A stretch of 23,641 nt of DNA, taken from positions 1 through 23,641 of the forward strand of contig DAHWJX010000043.1 of assembly GCA_027343965.1 (NCBI GenBank), in the 5' to 3' direction. Of the stretch, positions 1 to 7,104 are shown piece after piece; position 1 is the first letter of the stretch, and the number at the start of each line of letters is the position of its first letter. A model generated the notes under the pieces. The model was not told where the DNA came from, made no database searches, and saw only the letters and a program-made list of their open reading frames with translations. Source of the stretch: JAKACU01 sp021821185. Its GTDB lineage: Bacteria > Bacillota > Bacilli > Alicyclobacillales > SLC66. The position numbers were made by a program, and so were the translations under genes.

Positions 1-848
1 AGCGCGCCAAAAAGTCCTGCTAACGGTCTGCTTTGTAAGGAGACACCCAAGATTGCCACACGCGCAACCTCTTTTTCTTGGGCTACACCAGTCACCACAC
101 GCAATCCTTCCATTGTGCTCATATCTGTTATCACCGTGCCTTCCGCATCACTAAAACTCGAACGCACAACGAGTGCAACCTTGTGCCTTTTTGCTGTTTC
201 CACCGCCCTTGGATGAAGGACTTGCGAACCAAGGTTGGCAAGTTCAAGCATTTCCTCGTAACTCACCCTCGGCAATTTACGTGCAGTGGGAACCTTGCGA
301 GGATCGGCCGTATACACACCATCGACGTCCGTATATATCTCGCAACGATCTGCATGCAGCGCAGCGGCAATCGCGACCGCTGTCGTGTCTGAACCACCAC
401 GGCCAAGCGTTGTGACAGAACCTATTGCGATACCCTGAAATCCTGCAACAATCGCCACGCCGTCTTCCTTCATGAAGTCCGTTAAAGCGCGTGGATCGAT
501 ATCCTCAATACGCGCTGCGCCATGTACGGGTTCAGTTTTAATACCCGCCTGCCAACCTGTAAACGAATGGGCTCTCACCTGCCGGCTTTGCAGAGCCATC
601 GCAAGCAAGGCGGTTGATACTTGTTCTCCAGTAGCTAACAGCGCATCCATCTCACGCGCGCTAGGTTCTGAAGTAATCTGTGATGCCAACTCAACTAAGG
701 CATCCGTAGAATGTCCCATCGCAGAAACGACTACGACTACTTGATGCCCCGCGACACGTGTTTTCACGATGCGATCTGCGACAGCCTGAATGCGCTGCGG
801 GGATCCAACCGATGTGCCACCATATTTTTGAACAATAAGCACGACCAT
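1..848 (-). CDS. lysC: Aspartate kinase (aspartokinase), 3' end cut by window edge
   Basis: Phosphorylates L-aspartate in the first step of lysine, threonine, methionine and diaminopimelate synthesis; cytoplasmic. About 282 codons are in the window, and the reading frame is open to base 1. Translating the minus strand shows the N-terminal kinase motif QKYGGTSVGSP, then SAMGHSTDALVELA, SFTGWQAGI, GRGGSDTTAVAIAAAL, YTDVDGVYTADPR and ELANLGSQVLHPRAVE. All are classical aspartokinase signatures for ATP and aspartate binding. The last visible part (RVAILGVSLQSRPLAGLFGA) is the start of the regulatory ACT region; the rest lies outside. The ATG at 848 has AGGAG only 3 nt upstream. The GTG at 842, giving MLIVQKYGG, has AGGAG 9 nt upstream and may be the real start. 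No lysine riboswitch is recognisable in the roughly 150 bp upstream. The symbol lysC is by family; which isozyme it is cannot be told. Confidence 0.93.
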   Translation of the reverse strand, partial: MVVLIVQKYGGTSVGSPQRIQAVADRIVKTRVAGHQVVVVVSAMGHSTDALVELASQITSEPSAREMDALLATGEQVSTALLAMALQSRQVRAHSFTGWQAGIKTEPVHGAARIEDIDPRALTDFMKEDGVAIVAGFQGIAIGSVTTLGRGGSDTTAVAIAAALHADRCEIYTDVDGVYTADPRKVPTARKLPRVSYEEMLELANLGSQVLHPRAVETAKRHKVALVVRSSFSDAEGTVITDMSTMEGLRVVTGVAQEKEVARVAILGVSLQSRPLAGLFGA

Positions 849-950
849 CCACTCCTATATCTATGGCTCATTGGGGCTTTCATATAGTGCTTATCGTAAC
901 ATAAACCAGACTTGATCTTAACTAGGCTTCCCCTATCCATGTCTTATTTG

Positions 951-956
951 TACAAT
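951..956 (+). promoter_or_regulatory. Possible -10 box of the DUF4855 gene
   Basis: TACAAT lies 46 nt upstream of the ATG at 1002, in the divergent gap between aspartokinase and the secreted protein. No good -35 hexamer is seen 16-18 bp upstream, so this is a weak assignment. Confidence 0.3.
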
Positions 957-1001
957 GAATTAAGAAGCAACCGTGAAATCGGCACAAGAAAAGGAGAGAT
1001 T

Positions 1002-2639
1002 ATGAAGACATTACGACATTTTTTGGCGGTGTTCATGCTTTGTATCGTCATGGTACCAACGGCTCATGCGGATGTTATCCCCTTACCGCCCATGAATCAA
1101 GCCTTCAATGTTGCAAAAGATGCTACCTACTCGGTGTCGAGCACCGACACGACAGACACGTATTTTCAGCAAGTACAAACCAAGACTTATCCAGAACCAC
1201 CTGGCGGATTGCTTGGAACGAGTCCTACCTGGAACGGTTTCTTACGGCAATTAAACCGCACCGTTGTCGTTAAGCTTGCTCAGCCCACTGTTTTAACGGG
1301 TGCATCTATACAATTCATGGAGCAAACATCACGAGGTATCTTATTCCCTACACATGTTCAATTCTCGGTGTCGATGAATGGGAATCGCTGGTATGATGCC
1401 GGTAATGTAACATCTCATGTGCCACCGTATTACTCAGGCTCTCTCGAACAAACGTTTCGCACGACGATTCATCGAGTAAACGCGCAGTACATACGACTAC
1501 AATTCCCTGTCGACGTATGGGTCCTGGCGCGCAATCTCAAGGTATTCGGCTCACCTCTTCTATCACCTAGCTACACACAGTTAACAGCGATGCCATCTAA
1601 ACCCTTTGGCGTCGGCACACTGTCTCCTGGCGCACCTGCTTCAGCAGGTGTTAAAAATGCCTTGCTTGTCTACAGTGGTGCTTATGGTGCGGAAGGAACC
1701 TGGACACAAAAACAATTTTCCCCCATGGTTGCCTATCTTAGTGGAGCTGGTCAAGTAAGTGGTAGTATGTTTGATACATTTTTATTCTTACCTTACGGAT
1801 CTTCGTTAACAACGATAGGTGGTTGGCAACATTACATGCATGGATTGTTCACGCCAAATGAACAACTAAGCGCGCTCAATGCCACAATAGCTAGCTATCA
1901 AAGTTCATTTGCGAACTTGGGTATTCACGAACCCACCGTCAATGTCATCCTAACGATTCCCTATCCAAATAGTTCAATCACCAATTTCGGAAAGTTATGG
2001 AGTAACCAAAGTCTCTCCTTTAGCAGTAAGGGGCAAGGCACCTACGCAGCTTATGAGAATAGGCTACGCGCGATGGAATGGTACGTCAGTAACCTTTTAG
2101 CAAAATGGAAGGCTGCAAATTATACGCACCTTCATCTTGTAGGACTATATTGGGACGCAGAATCCGTATCCTATTCTGCGCCTAGCGAAGTCAAGCTTAT
2201 TGAACACGCATCCGATCTGGCCCATAAAAATAACCTGAAACTATTTTGGATTCCGACCTACAATGCGGCGGGACTTGTTTCATGGTCAACATATGGTTTT
2301 GATGATGTTATTTTACAATCGAACTACTTTGAGACGCGTTCCTTGTCTGTACAACGTATGGAGACAGCATCTCAAGAGGCGTTTCAGTATGGTCTCGGGG
2401 TAGAGCTTGAAATGGGACCATCTGTTTTAACAGAACAAGCCGCACGGGATCGCTACTACAATGAAATGACCGCAGCGTATAACAACTCTGCTGAAAAAAA
2501 TACCGTACACGCAGTCTATGCAGGTAGTCAGTTGCTTGTACGCGCTGCACTCAGCACCGATCCAAACGTGCGAAGCATCTATGTGAATACGTATGATTTT
2601 CTCATTGGTCAATTTACCAACTCAAGCTATTTACCGTAA
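1002..2639 (+). CDS. Secreted DUF4855-domain protein with N-terminal discoidin-like region
   Basis: A 545-residue exported protein. The ATG at 1002 is preceded by AAGGAGAG with 5-6 nt spacing; an in-frame ATG at 912 has no such site. Residues 1-23 are a signal peptide (basic KTLRH, hydrophobic core, AHA cleavage site). Residues of about 30-190 look like a beta-sandwich of the F5/8 type C (discoidin) kind, as suggested by VQFSVSMNGNRWYDAGNVTS and a YIRLQFP strand. From about residue 220 the pattern fits the DUF4855 family, with LLVYSGAYG, a Phe-Asp-x-Phe-Leu-Phe-Leu segment, GLYWDAESVSYS, KLFWIPTYNAAG, DDVILQSNYF and GVELEMGPS. Carbohydrate-active TIM-barrel enzymes often show such acidic strand ends, so action on a cell-wall or extracellular glycan is an inference. 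No enzymatic activity is assigned. It is monocistronic and ends in a shared terminator. Confidence 0.8.
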   Translation: MKTLRHFLAVFMLCIVMVPTAHADVIPLPPMNQAFNVAKDATYSVSSTDTTDTYFQQVQTKTYPEPPGGLLGTSPTWNGFLRQLNRTVVVKLAQPTVLTGASIQFMEQTSRGILFPTHVQFSVSMNGNRWYDAGNVTSHVPPYYSGSLEQTFRTTIHRVNAQYIRLQFPVDVWVLARNLKVFGSPLLSPSYTQLTAMPSKPFGVGTLSPGAPASAGVKNALLVYSGAYGAEGTWTQKQFSPMVAYLSGAGQVSGSMFDTFLFLPYGSSLTTIGGWQHYMHGLFTPNEQLSALNATIASYQSSFANLGIHEPTVNVILTIPYPNSSITNFGKLWSNQSLSFSSKGQGTYAAYENRLRAMEWYVSNLLAKWKAANYTHLHLVGLYWDAESVSYSAPSEVKLIEHASDLAHKNNLKLFWIPTYNAAGLVSWSTYGFDDVILQSNYFETRSLSVQRMETASQEAFQYGLGVELEMGPSVLTEQAARDRYYNEMTAAYNNSAEKNTVHAVYAGSQLLVRAALSTDPNVRSIYVNTYDFLIGQFTNSSYLP

Positions 2640-2675
2640 GTAAAAGGGCGGTAATCCACCCGCCCTTTTACTTAC
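2636..2675. terminator. Bidirectional intrinsic terminator between convergent genes
   Basis: A perfect 16-bp stem (2636-2651 with 2660-2675) encloses an 8-nt loop. The arms are AAAAGGGCGG-like on one side and CCGCCCTTTT-like on the other, so each direction has its own T-rich arm. The stop codons of both convergent genes (TAA at 2637-2639 and TAA at 2674-2672) lie inside the stem. Confidence 0.85.
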
Positions 2676-3184
2676 CGTTGATTGAACCCTTCCTGACTGG
2701 CCTTCTCGATCAGGTCAGATGTCTCATGCAACCAAACTGTAGCCGTTGCGGCAGACAAATCAGCAAACAGTTCATCTCGCCGTTCTTGATAATCTTTGAT
2801 ACGTTCCTTTAGCTCATCAAGAGCATCTTGTAAATAAGCGAGTTTTTTCTTTAAAATAGTTTGCTGATCAATCAATTCTAACCGCCTTTGCCTACGTTTG
2901 CGTCGCTTTTCAAGAAGTTCCTTTGCCCGTTGTTCATCACCATCGCCCAATGCCTGCGTTGCCTCTGTTTCCAAAACCTGCTCTTCTTTTTCCAAGGATG
3001 CTATCTGTTGCGCCAATCGTTCAAGCTGGCTAAGTACATCACCGATGAGAAGTTTAATCTCACCAACACGTGAAAGCATCTCCTGGTATGCTGTCTGCAA
3101 TTGCTCCTGAATACCAGGTTCTTTCGTAAGGCGATCTTTTACCTCACTCTCGATAATCTTTGCCGCGCGCCGAAATACGCCCAT
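2672..3184 (-). CDS. Short PspA/IM30-like coiled-coil protein
   Basis: A 170-residue, highly charged and almost entirely helical protein. The N-terminus MGVFRRAAKIIESEV resembles the amphipathic membrane-binding helix of PspA/IM30 proteins (MGIFsRfkdii in the family). Residues of about 27-72 and 84-148 form two long coiled-coil segments rich in Glu, Lys, Arg and Leu. At 170 residues it is shorter than typical PspA (about 220). The role is inferred: PspA proteins polymerise on the inner face of the cytoplasmic membrane under envelope stress. The ATG at 3184 is chosen because GAGGTG lies 6 nt upstream; the in-frame GTG at 3193 is part of that ribosome binding site. It is the last gene of the operon, 25 nt after the YbjQ-like gene and just before the shared terminator. 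Confidence 0.72.
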   Translation of the reverse strand: MGVFRRAAKIIESEVKDRLTKEPGIQEQLQTAYQEMLSRVGEIKLLIGDVLSQLERLAQQIASLEKEEQVLETEATQALGDGDEQRAKELLEKRRKRRQRRLELIDQQTILKKKLAYLQDALDELKERIKDYQERRDELFADLSAATATVWLHETSDLIEKASQEGFNQR

Positions 3185-3209
3185 CGTTATCACCTCGTAC
3201 GCATTTTAC

Positions 3210-4022
3210 CTAGTCGTTGAGCGATAGTATCAATTGCGGTTTTGCTATCGTATGCTCACTTGACGTAGGTGTAATTGCTGTACCCACGGCAAAAAATTCA
3301 ATCACATGGCTTCCCCAGCCGTGGCTTTTTTCCTGTAAATCCACGCCGACAATCCCTTGGGCGTGCACTTCGTGTGCTTCCATTTGCATGCGTTCCATCG
3401 CTAATTCCCGTGCATCGTACAAACTCTGGGTAAAATTGGGCATCTCCATATTTTGACCAACGGAACGCAGATATTGTCGAACTGACTGGTGCGCCACATG
3501 ATATACACAACTACCCATGACAAGCGACAATGGGCGATATCCCGCGGAAAGCAACGTCCAAAAATCCTGACCAGAAAGATCACTTGTAAACGGTTTGCCA
3601 TTATCCAACCGATAGTTACCTTTATCGCGTGCAGCAACAGCCGTTCCTACCGCGATAAATTCAGCCAGATCTTCACCCCATTCATACCGTCCCACATCAA
3701 GGCGTACGCCTACTACACCATCCGCACCAAGTGCCTGTGCTTCTTCTTCCATGCGTGACATGGCAAGTTCTCGTGCATGGTACATGGCTTGGCTAAGTAC
3801 CTGCATCTCTTCGTTATTACGCCAATTGGCCTGTTGAAAGCCAATATGATAAATCGAACTGCCGACAACCATGCCGATAGGTTCAAAGCCAGCCTCTCTC
3901 ACGAGTAAAAACTCATTGACACTCAAGTCACTTGTAAAAACGCCCTGGGGATGATTTGCACTGCGCAACCCTTGCAATCTTTCCAATGCATGTTTTGGTA
4001 AATCCTGAAAGTTATCAGGCAT
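3210..4022 (-). CDS. Tandem YbjQ-like (DUF74, putative heavy-metal-binding) protein, copy 1
   Basis: A 270-residue cytoplasmic protein built of two repeated domains of about 105 residues (about 29-132 and 145-252). Each starts with FTSDLS, continues with a strand like PIGMVVGSSIYHIG or PLSLVMGSCVYHV, then a helix ARELAMxRMxxEA, then a strand GADGVVGVRLDV or AQGIVGVDLQ, and ends with EFIAVGTAV or EFFAVGTAI. The helix plus the VVGVR strand plus the GTAV end is the YbjQ/DUF74 pattern. The heavy-metal-binding label of that family is a database name; no metal site of Cys/His type is seen here. The ATG at 4022 has GGGAGG 7 nt upstream. It is a paralogue of the next gene upstream (4046-4972), sharing domain order and a C-terminal tail ending in Leu-Asn/Arg-Asp. 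Function unknown. Confidence 0.7.
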   Translation of the reverse strand: MPDNFQDLPKHALERLQGLRSANHPQGVFTSDLSVNEFLLVREAGFEPIGMVVGSSIYHIGFQQANWRNNEEMQVLSQAMYHARELAMSRMEEEAQALGADGVVGVRLDVGRYEWGEDLAEFIAVGTAVAARDKGNYRLDNGKPFTSDLSGQDFWTLLSAGYRPLSLVMGSCVYHVAHQSVRQYLRSVGQNMEMPNFTQSLYDARELAMERMQMEAHEVHAQGIVGVDLQEKSHGWGSHVIEFFAVGTAITPTSSEHTIAKPQLILSLND

Positions 4023-4045
4023 GTATTAACCTCCCGATTGGTTAT

Positions 4046-4972
4046 CTACAACTCACGCGATGAATAATCTCGTAGATTGACTGTCATCGATACAGCAGGC
4101 GAAGGCTGAAATGATGTAGTGCTAAGTACAGACCCTAACATGGAAACATCGATAATATGATCAGTAACCGACTCATTTTCGCCTACTTCACGTGGTACGT
4201 CATGAACTTGCAACGTAAAATCAGCGCTGATCACACCCGTGCCTCCCAGCCTCACCGCTTCTTCTTTCATGCGCTTGATAACCAAGTGCCGCACCGTTGA
4301 AACGGCCTCCTGAAACGTATCCATCTCTTGATTGTAGAAACTTCTCTCCTGGCGCATCGCCCGCCATCCCGTTACTACATAGTAGTAAGACGTTCCGAGC
4401 GCCACACCGATCGGTACAGCATTGGCTTGTAGCAAGCGCACAAAGTCTTGCCCCGAAACTGAGGCAAGCATTGGCCGATCATTTTCGGGTAAGCCTTCAA
4501 CGTGCACGGCAGTACCATAAGATACGTACTCAATCACCCTGTCTTCTTCAGACCACTTTTTTTGCGAGATGCGTACACCTACAACAGCATTGGCTCCAAG
4601 CTGTTTAGCCTCTTTTTCAAGGCGCAGCATAGCTAAACGTTTGCCCTCATAAGCAGCTTGTGTCGGGGCGATAAGTTCATGATTCGTAGGCATAGAGCCT
4701 AGTCCCCACTGCGAAGCGACAAACCCAACGTGAAATACAGAACTTCCCATTACTTGACCTATTGGTTCCAGCTGAAACGGACGTAGCGCCAGCCACTCAT
4801 TGACAGACAGGTCACTTGTCCATGGGAGGTTGCCTTGACGCGTCTTTTCTAAGCGATCAACAACATCCCTAGGCAAAGTTCCTTGCTCAAAAGCTTCAAG
4901 CGTTCGTTGTGCTCGTTCTTGAGCAGCATTTGTCGGGGCATCTGCTTGCTTTTTAAATAAAAACCCAAACAA
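4046..4972 (-). CDS. Tandem YbjQ-like (DUF74) protein, copy 2
   Basis: About 308 residues with the same two-domain plan as the downstream paralogue. Domain 1 has WTSDLSVNEWLAL, PIGQVMGSSVFHVG, a GKRLAMLRLEKEA helix and GANAVVGVRIS. Domain 2 has SVSGQDFVRLLQ, PIGVALGTSYYYV, a VRHLVIKRMKEEA helix and GGTGVISADF. An N-terminal extension of about 50 charged residues begins MFGFLFKKQADAP. Start choice: the ATG at 4990 has no ribosome binding site, whereas the in-frame TTG at 4972 has GAGAGGGGG 7 nt upstream, so TTG is preferred. It is the middle gene of the operon, 27 nt after the 125-aa unknown gene (9 nt if the ATG is used). Domain 2 has diverged most from the family pattern. Function unknown; family assignment is by motif only. 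Confidence 0.68.
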   Translation of the reverse strand: MFGFLFKKQADAPTNAAQERAQRTLEAFEQGTLPRDVVDRLEKTRQGNLPWTSDLSVNEWLALRPFQLEPIGQVMGSSVFHVGFVASQWGLGSMPTNHELIAPTQAAYEGKRLAMLRLEKEAKQLGANAVVGVRISQKKWSEEDRVIEYVSYGTAVHVEGLPENDRPMLASVSGQDFVRLLQANAVPIGVALGTSYYYVVTGWRAMRQERSFYNQEMDTFQEAVSTVRHLVIKRMKEEAVRLGGTGVISADFTLQVHDVPREVGENESVTDHIIDVSMLGSVLSTTSFQPSPAVSMTVNLRDYSSREL

Positions 4973-4999
4973 CGATTTTCCCCCTCTCATCCAAGGAAA

Positions 5000-5377
5000 T
5001 CACAGCAGAAAGTCTTCCATTGACTGTCTGTTTTGTTCGTGTTCTTTTGCATAAGCAGCCAAGATGACTGATAGCTCCGCTAGCCAATCGGAAAACGATA
5101 TATCCGTTGTGGAAATAATAATTCCACGCACGATACGCGCTCGTTTGGCCAACAACGAATGTCCTTCTCGAATGACCTGATAGCTGCGGTCAGCCATCAT
5201 AACTTCCAATTTTATGATGGGATGCTCATGACTAAAAAGCTTTCGCTCTCGAACGATCGTCACCAGTCCTGGCAGGGATTTATCAAGCCGCTGCGCGAGA
5301 GCTTCGAAAAATGCCAATTCATCTTGAATGTCGTGGCGCCATGAAGCCGCCTTGAGATCAAACACCATATCGCTCAT
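5000..5377 (-). CDS. Hypothetical protein, 125 aa
   Basis: I do not recognise a family. The protein is soluble and mixed alpha/beta, with strands such as LVTIVRERKLF, PIIKLEVMMADRSYQVIREG and IVRGIIISTTDIS, then a helix DWLAELSVILAAYAKEHEQN. It has no signal peptide, membrane segment or cysteine. The ATG at 5377 is preferred, with GGGTGG 8 nt upstream. A longer form would start at a GTG at 5422 that overlaps the stop of the TPR gene (GTGA) but has no Shine-Dalgarno sequence. It lies between the TPR gene and the YbjQ-like genes in a tight leftward operon, so a role in the same process is likely. Confidence 0.65.
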   Translation of the reverse strand: MSDMVFDLKAASWRHDIQDELAFFEALAQRLDKSLPGLVTIVRERKLFSHEHPIIKLEVMMADRSYQVIREGHSLLAKRARIVRGIIISTTDISFSDWLAELSVILAAYAKEHEQNRQSMEDFLL

Positions 5378-5418
5378 CGCATCATCCACCCTGTATACGC
5401 ATAGATAAGACGAATGTT

Positions 5419-6240
5419 TCACTTGTTGCGGCGGTCTTTTTTGATTTCCTCTTTTTGCATGCGAAGTTTCTTTTGTGCTCGTAAAAAGTCCGTTACACCT
5501 GGAATGATCGAAAATGCATCACCGAATGCCGCCATATAGCGAATTGCCTCAGATTCCTCGCCGGGTTGTGATTCCTTGGGTAATTTTTGTGGTGCGACTC
5601 GCAACCCCAACAGGTAATCAAGCACAAATGGATTCGCTTTTCTTGCAGCAAGAAAAACAGATCGGGCGACAAGGGAATCACCATGCACGGCGTACGCCAG
5701 TAGAAGTCGATTGTACAGCATCGGTGTGCTTTGTTCCGCCTCATATTCATTGGCGATTTTCTCAGCATCAGCATACCGCTCTAATTCTAGTAAAGCTCGC
5801 AACAAAACAAATCGAATGCCCTGATGATCCACTGGATTCAAGCGTAACGTTGCTTCTAAGACGTCAATCGCATTTTCATGCTCCCCCGTCTCCCACAACA
5901 CTTGGCCCAATCCAGCACGGGCATGCATATACGGTCTTGTTTGAGCCACTTGCCAGAAACGTCCCATCCACTCGTCTTTGCGATCGGCAAAAAGACGATC
6001 ACCAGCATCAACAGCTTCTCGCAAGTACGTTACTGCGTCAGCCATACTTTGTGCTGATTCATTAGCCAATAAGAGCCAAGCCTCGATACAATTGCGAGAA
6101 ATTCCCAACGCTTTATTCGCAATCTCGATACGTCTTTCACGATCCGGTTCTTGTGCTGCTTCATTCAATACATCGAGTGCTTTTGATACCGCATGTTGAA
6201 GTTCACTTTTGTTTTCCATCTCTTGAACATCGTTGCTCAT
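5419..6240 (-). CDS. Tetratricopeptide-repeat protein (ST7-like repeat pattern)
   Basis: A 273-residue all-helical cytoplasmic protein and the first gene of the five-gene leftward operon. Residues of about 15-80 form helical pairs (ALDVLNEAAQEPD, ANKALGISRNCIEAWLLLAN). Residues 102-215 carry a TPR-like block: TRPYMHARAGLGQVLWETGE, NAIDVLEATLRLNPVDHQGI, RALLELERYADAEKI, YNRLLLAYAVHGDSLVA and KANPFVLDYLLG. The motifs RPYMxARAGL and LRLNPxDxQGIR are shared with bacterial proteins annotated as TPR or ST7-like. The C-terminus is basic. TPR proteins act as scaffolds, so here it may assemble the PspA- and YbjQ-like partners (inference). The ATG at 6240 has AAGGGG 7 nt upstream, and a TATAAT box lies 36 nt upstream. 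Confidence 0.8.
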   Translation of the reverse strand: MSNDVQEMENKSELQHAVSKALDVLNEAAQEPDRERRIEIANKALGISRNCIEAWLLLANESAQSMADAVTYLREAVDAGDRLFADRKDEWMGRFWQVAQTRPYMHARAGLGQVLWETGEHENAIDVLEATLRLNPVDHQGIRFVLLRALLELERYADAEKIANEYEAEQSTPMLYNRLLLAYAVHGDSLVARSVFLAARKANPFVLDYLLGLRVAPQKLPKESQPGEESEAIRYMAAFGDAFSIIPGVTDFLRAQKKLRMQKEEIKKDRRNK

Positions 6241-6275
6241 GGTGTTTCCCCTTTCAAAAACAAACTGCTTATCTC

Positions 6276-6281
6276 ATTATA
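6276..6281 (-). promoter_or_regulatory. -10 box for the TPR/YbjQ/PspA operon
   Basis: A perfect TATAAT on the minus strand, 36 nt upstream of the ATG at 6240. It starts 4 nt after the T-run of the terminator that ends the upstream gene. No clear -35 hexamer is present at 16-18 bp, so an activator or an alternative sigma factor is possible. Confidence 0.5.
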
Positions 6282-6285
6282 AGCG

Positions 6286-6312
6286 AAAAAAGCCGCCGAC
6301 GTAGTCAGCAGC
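6286..6312 (-). terminator. Intrinsic terminator of the 97-aa membrane protein gene
   Basis: On the minus strand GCTGCTGAC pairs with GTCGGCGGC (two G-U pairs) around a 3-nt loop, followed by TTTTTT. It separates the small membrane protein gene from the operon that follows. Confidence 0.75.
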
Positions 6313-6340
6313 CACTATAAATCAGAAGAATTTAAGGGAT

Positions 6341-6634
6341 TTATCGCGTATGTTTTCGCAACGCCTGTGTCTGCGCTGTAGCCTGAAACACAGTTGAACG
6401 GTGGCGTCTTCGTGATCGTTTTACGCTACGCTCTTTATCAACGCCAAGGACAAACCACAAATTTGCAGAAATCACGATGGCTGCAAAGGCAAGCCATCCG
6501 TAGACAAACACTTTTTGCCATGCTGTGATTGCTGCATAGGGCATATGCTCAACGGCCACATAGACGGAGCCCACGCCAACCATCGTGTATAGCGCAGGCT
6601 CCCAGACCGTACGCAGACGAGTGACTCGAATCAT
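6341..6634 (-). CDS. Small two-helix membrane protein, unknown function
   Basis: 97 residues, no family recognised. Two hydrophobic segments are visible at about residues 14-30 (ALYTMVGVGSVYVAV) and 42-65 (VFVYGWLAFAAIVISANLW). A strongly basic tail follows (KRSRRRHRS), which by the positive-inside rule should be cytoplasmic. Several Trp and Tyr residues sit at the predicted membrane borders. The ATG at 6634 has AAGGGAG 7 nt upstream, which supports a real gene. It is monocistronic, with its own terminator, and is divergent from the DUF3243 gene. Repeated TGTCTGA elements lie in the shared upstream region. Confidence 0.65.
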   Translation of the reverse strand: MIRVTRLRTVWEPALYTMVGVGSVYVAVEHMPYAAITAWQKVFVYGWLAFAAIVISANLWFVLGVDKERSVKRSRRRHRSTVFQATAQTQALRKHTR

Positions 6635-6654
6635 CGCGCTTCTCCCTTTCTCGA

Positions 6655-6696
6655 TCAGACAAGCTATACTATCACCTTATGTCTGATGCTCAGACA
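6655..6696. promoter_or_regulatory. Three copies of TCAGACA/TGTCTGA in a divergent gap
   Basis: TCAGACA occurs at 6655-6661, TGTCTGA at 6680-6686 and TCAGACA at 6690-6696. The last two form a 7-bp inverted repeat with a 3-nt centre, and the first and third are 35 bp apart in the same orientation. The cluster lies between two divergent genes and could be an operator for either or both. The binding protein is unknown. Confidence 0.4.
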
Positions 6697-6776
6697 CTAT
6701 GCTTCAAAAGTGTATAAGCGATGAGTCGTCGACAAACACTATGCCCGAAGTGGCAAAAGACCTGAGGAGGGATACG

Positions 6777-7046
6777 ATGGGCACAAACTCAACACAGTCC
6801 TACATCGATGATTTTAGTAAATGGAAGGATTTTCTCGGCAGCAAGGTGGATCAAGCACACAATGTTGGCATGTCCAATGATAATATTACCAATGCCGCTG
6901 TCAAATTGGGATCATTTCTAGCGGATAAAGTGGATCCAACAAACCCACAGGAACGTCTATTGAAGCAACTATGGGAAAGTGGTTCTAAGCAAGATCAAGA
7001 ATCTTTGGCCCGCATGATGATCAACATGGTTCAAGATCCGCACTAG
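6777..7046 (+). CDS. DUF3243 family protein
   Basis: An 89-residue small cytoplasmic helical protein of the DUF3243 family (B. subtilis YmfJ-like). The diagnostic patterns are WKDFLGSKVDQAHNVGMSND, a segment equivalent to LGxFLAxKVDPxNPEExLLKELW (here LGSFLADKVDPTNPQERLLK) and LARMMINMVQD at the C-terminus. The ATG at 6777 has GGAGGG 5-6 nt upstream; an in-frame ATG at 6699 lacks a ribosome binding site. Function is not established in the family. The gene stands alone and faces the UPF0173 hydrolase gene convergently; the hairpin at 7080-7104 separates them. Confidence 0.88.
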   Translation: MGTNSTQSYIDDFSKWKDFLGSKVDQAHNVGMSNDNITNAAVKLGSFLADKVDPTNPQERLLKQLWESGSKQDQESLARMMINMVQDPH

Positions 7047-7067
7047 TACCTTCTGAGCAACGTTATC

Positions 7068-7104
7068 AAAAAAAGCAATGAGAGCGTCAAATTTTGACGC
7101 TCTC
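7068..7104 (-). terminator. Intrinsic terminator of the UPF0173 hydrolase gene
   Basis: GAGAGCGTC (minus strand 7104-7096) pairs with GACGCTCTC (7088-7080), with a T-run (TTTTTTT) a few nt further on the minus strand. The stop codon of the hydrolase gene lies inside the hairpin. For the convergent DUF3243 transcript the T-tract is weaker. Confidence 0.75.

Noticed and set aside
78..744. Plus-strand open frames across the left end
   Set aside because: They are antisense to the aspartokinase, whose motifs read continuously on the minus strand; no ribosome binding sites or protein-like patterns.
849..1001. Lysine riboswitch before aspartokinase
   Set aside because: The gap of about 150 bp is too short for the class and shows none of its conserved helices.
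5514..6065. A 183-codon plus-strand frame
   Set aside because: It is antisense to the TPR protein gene, Cys/His/Pro-rich with no domain pattern, and has no ribosome binding site.
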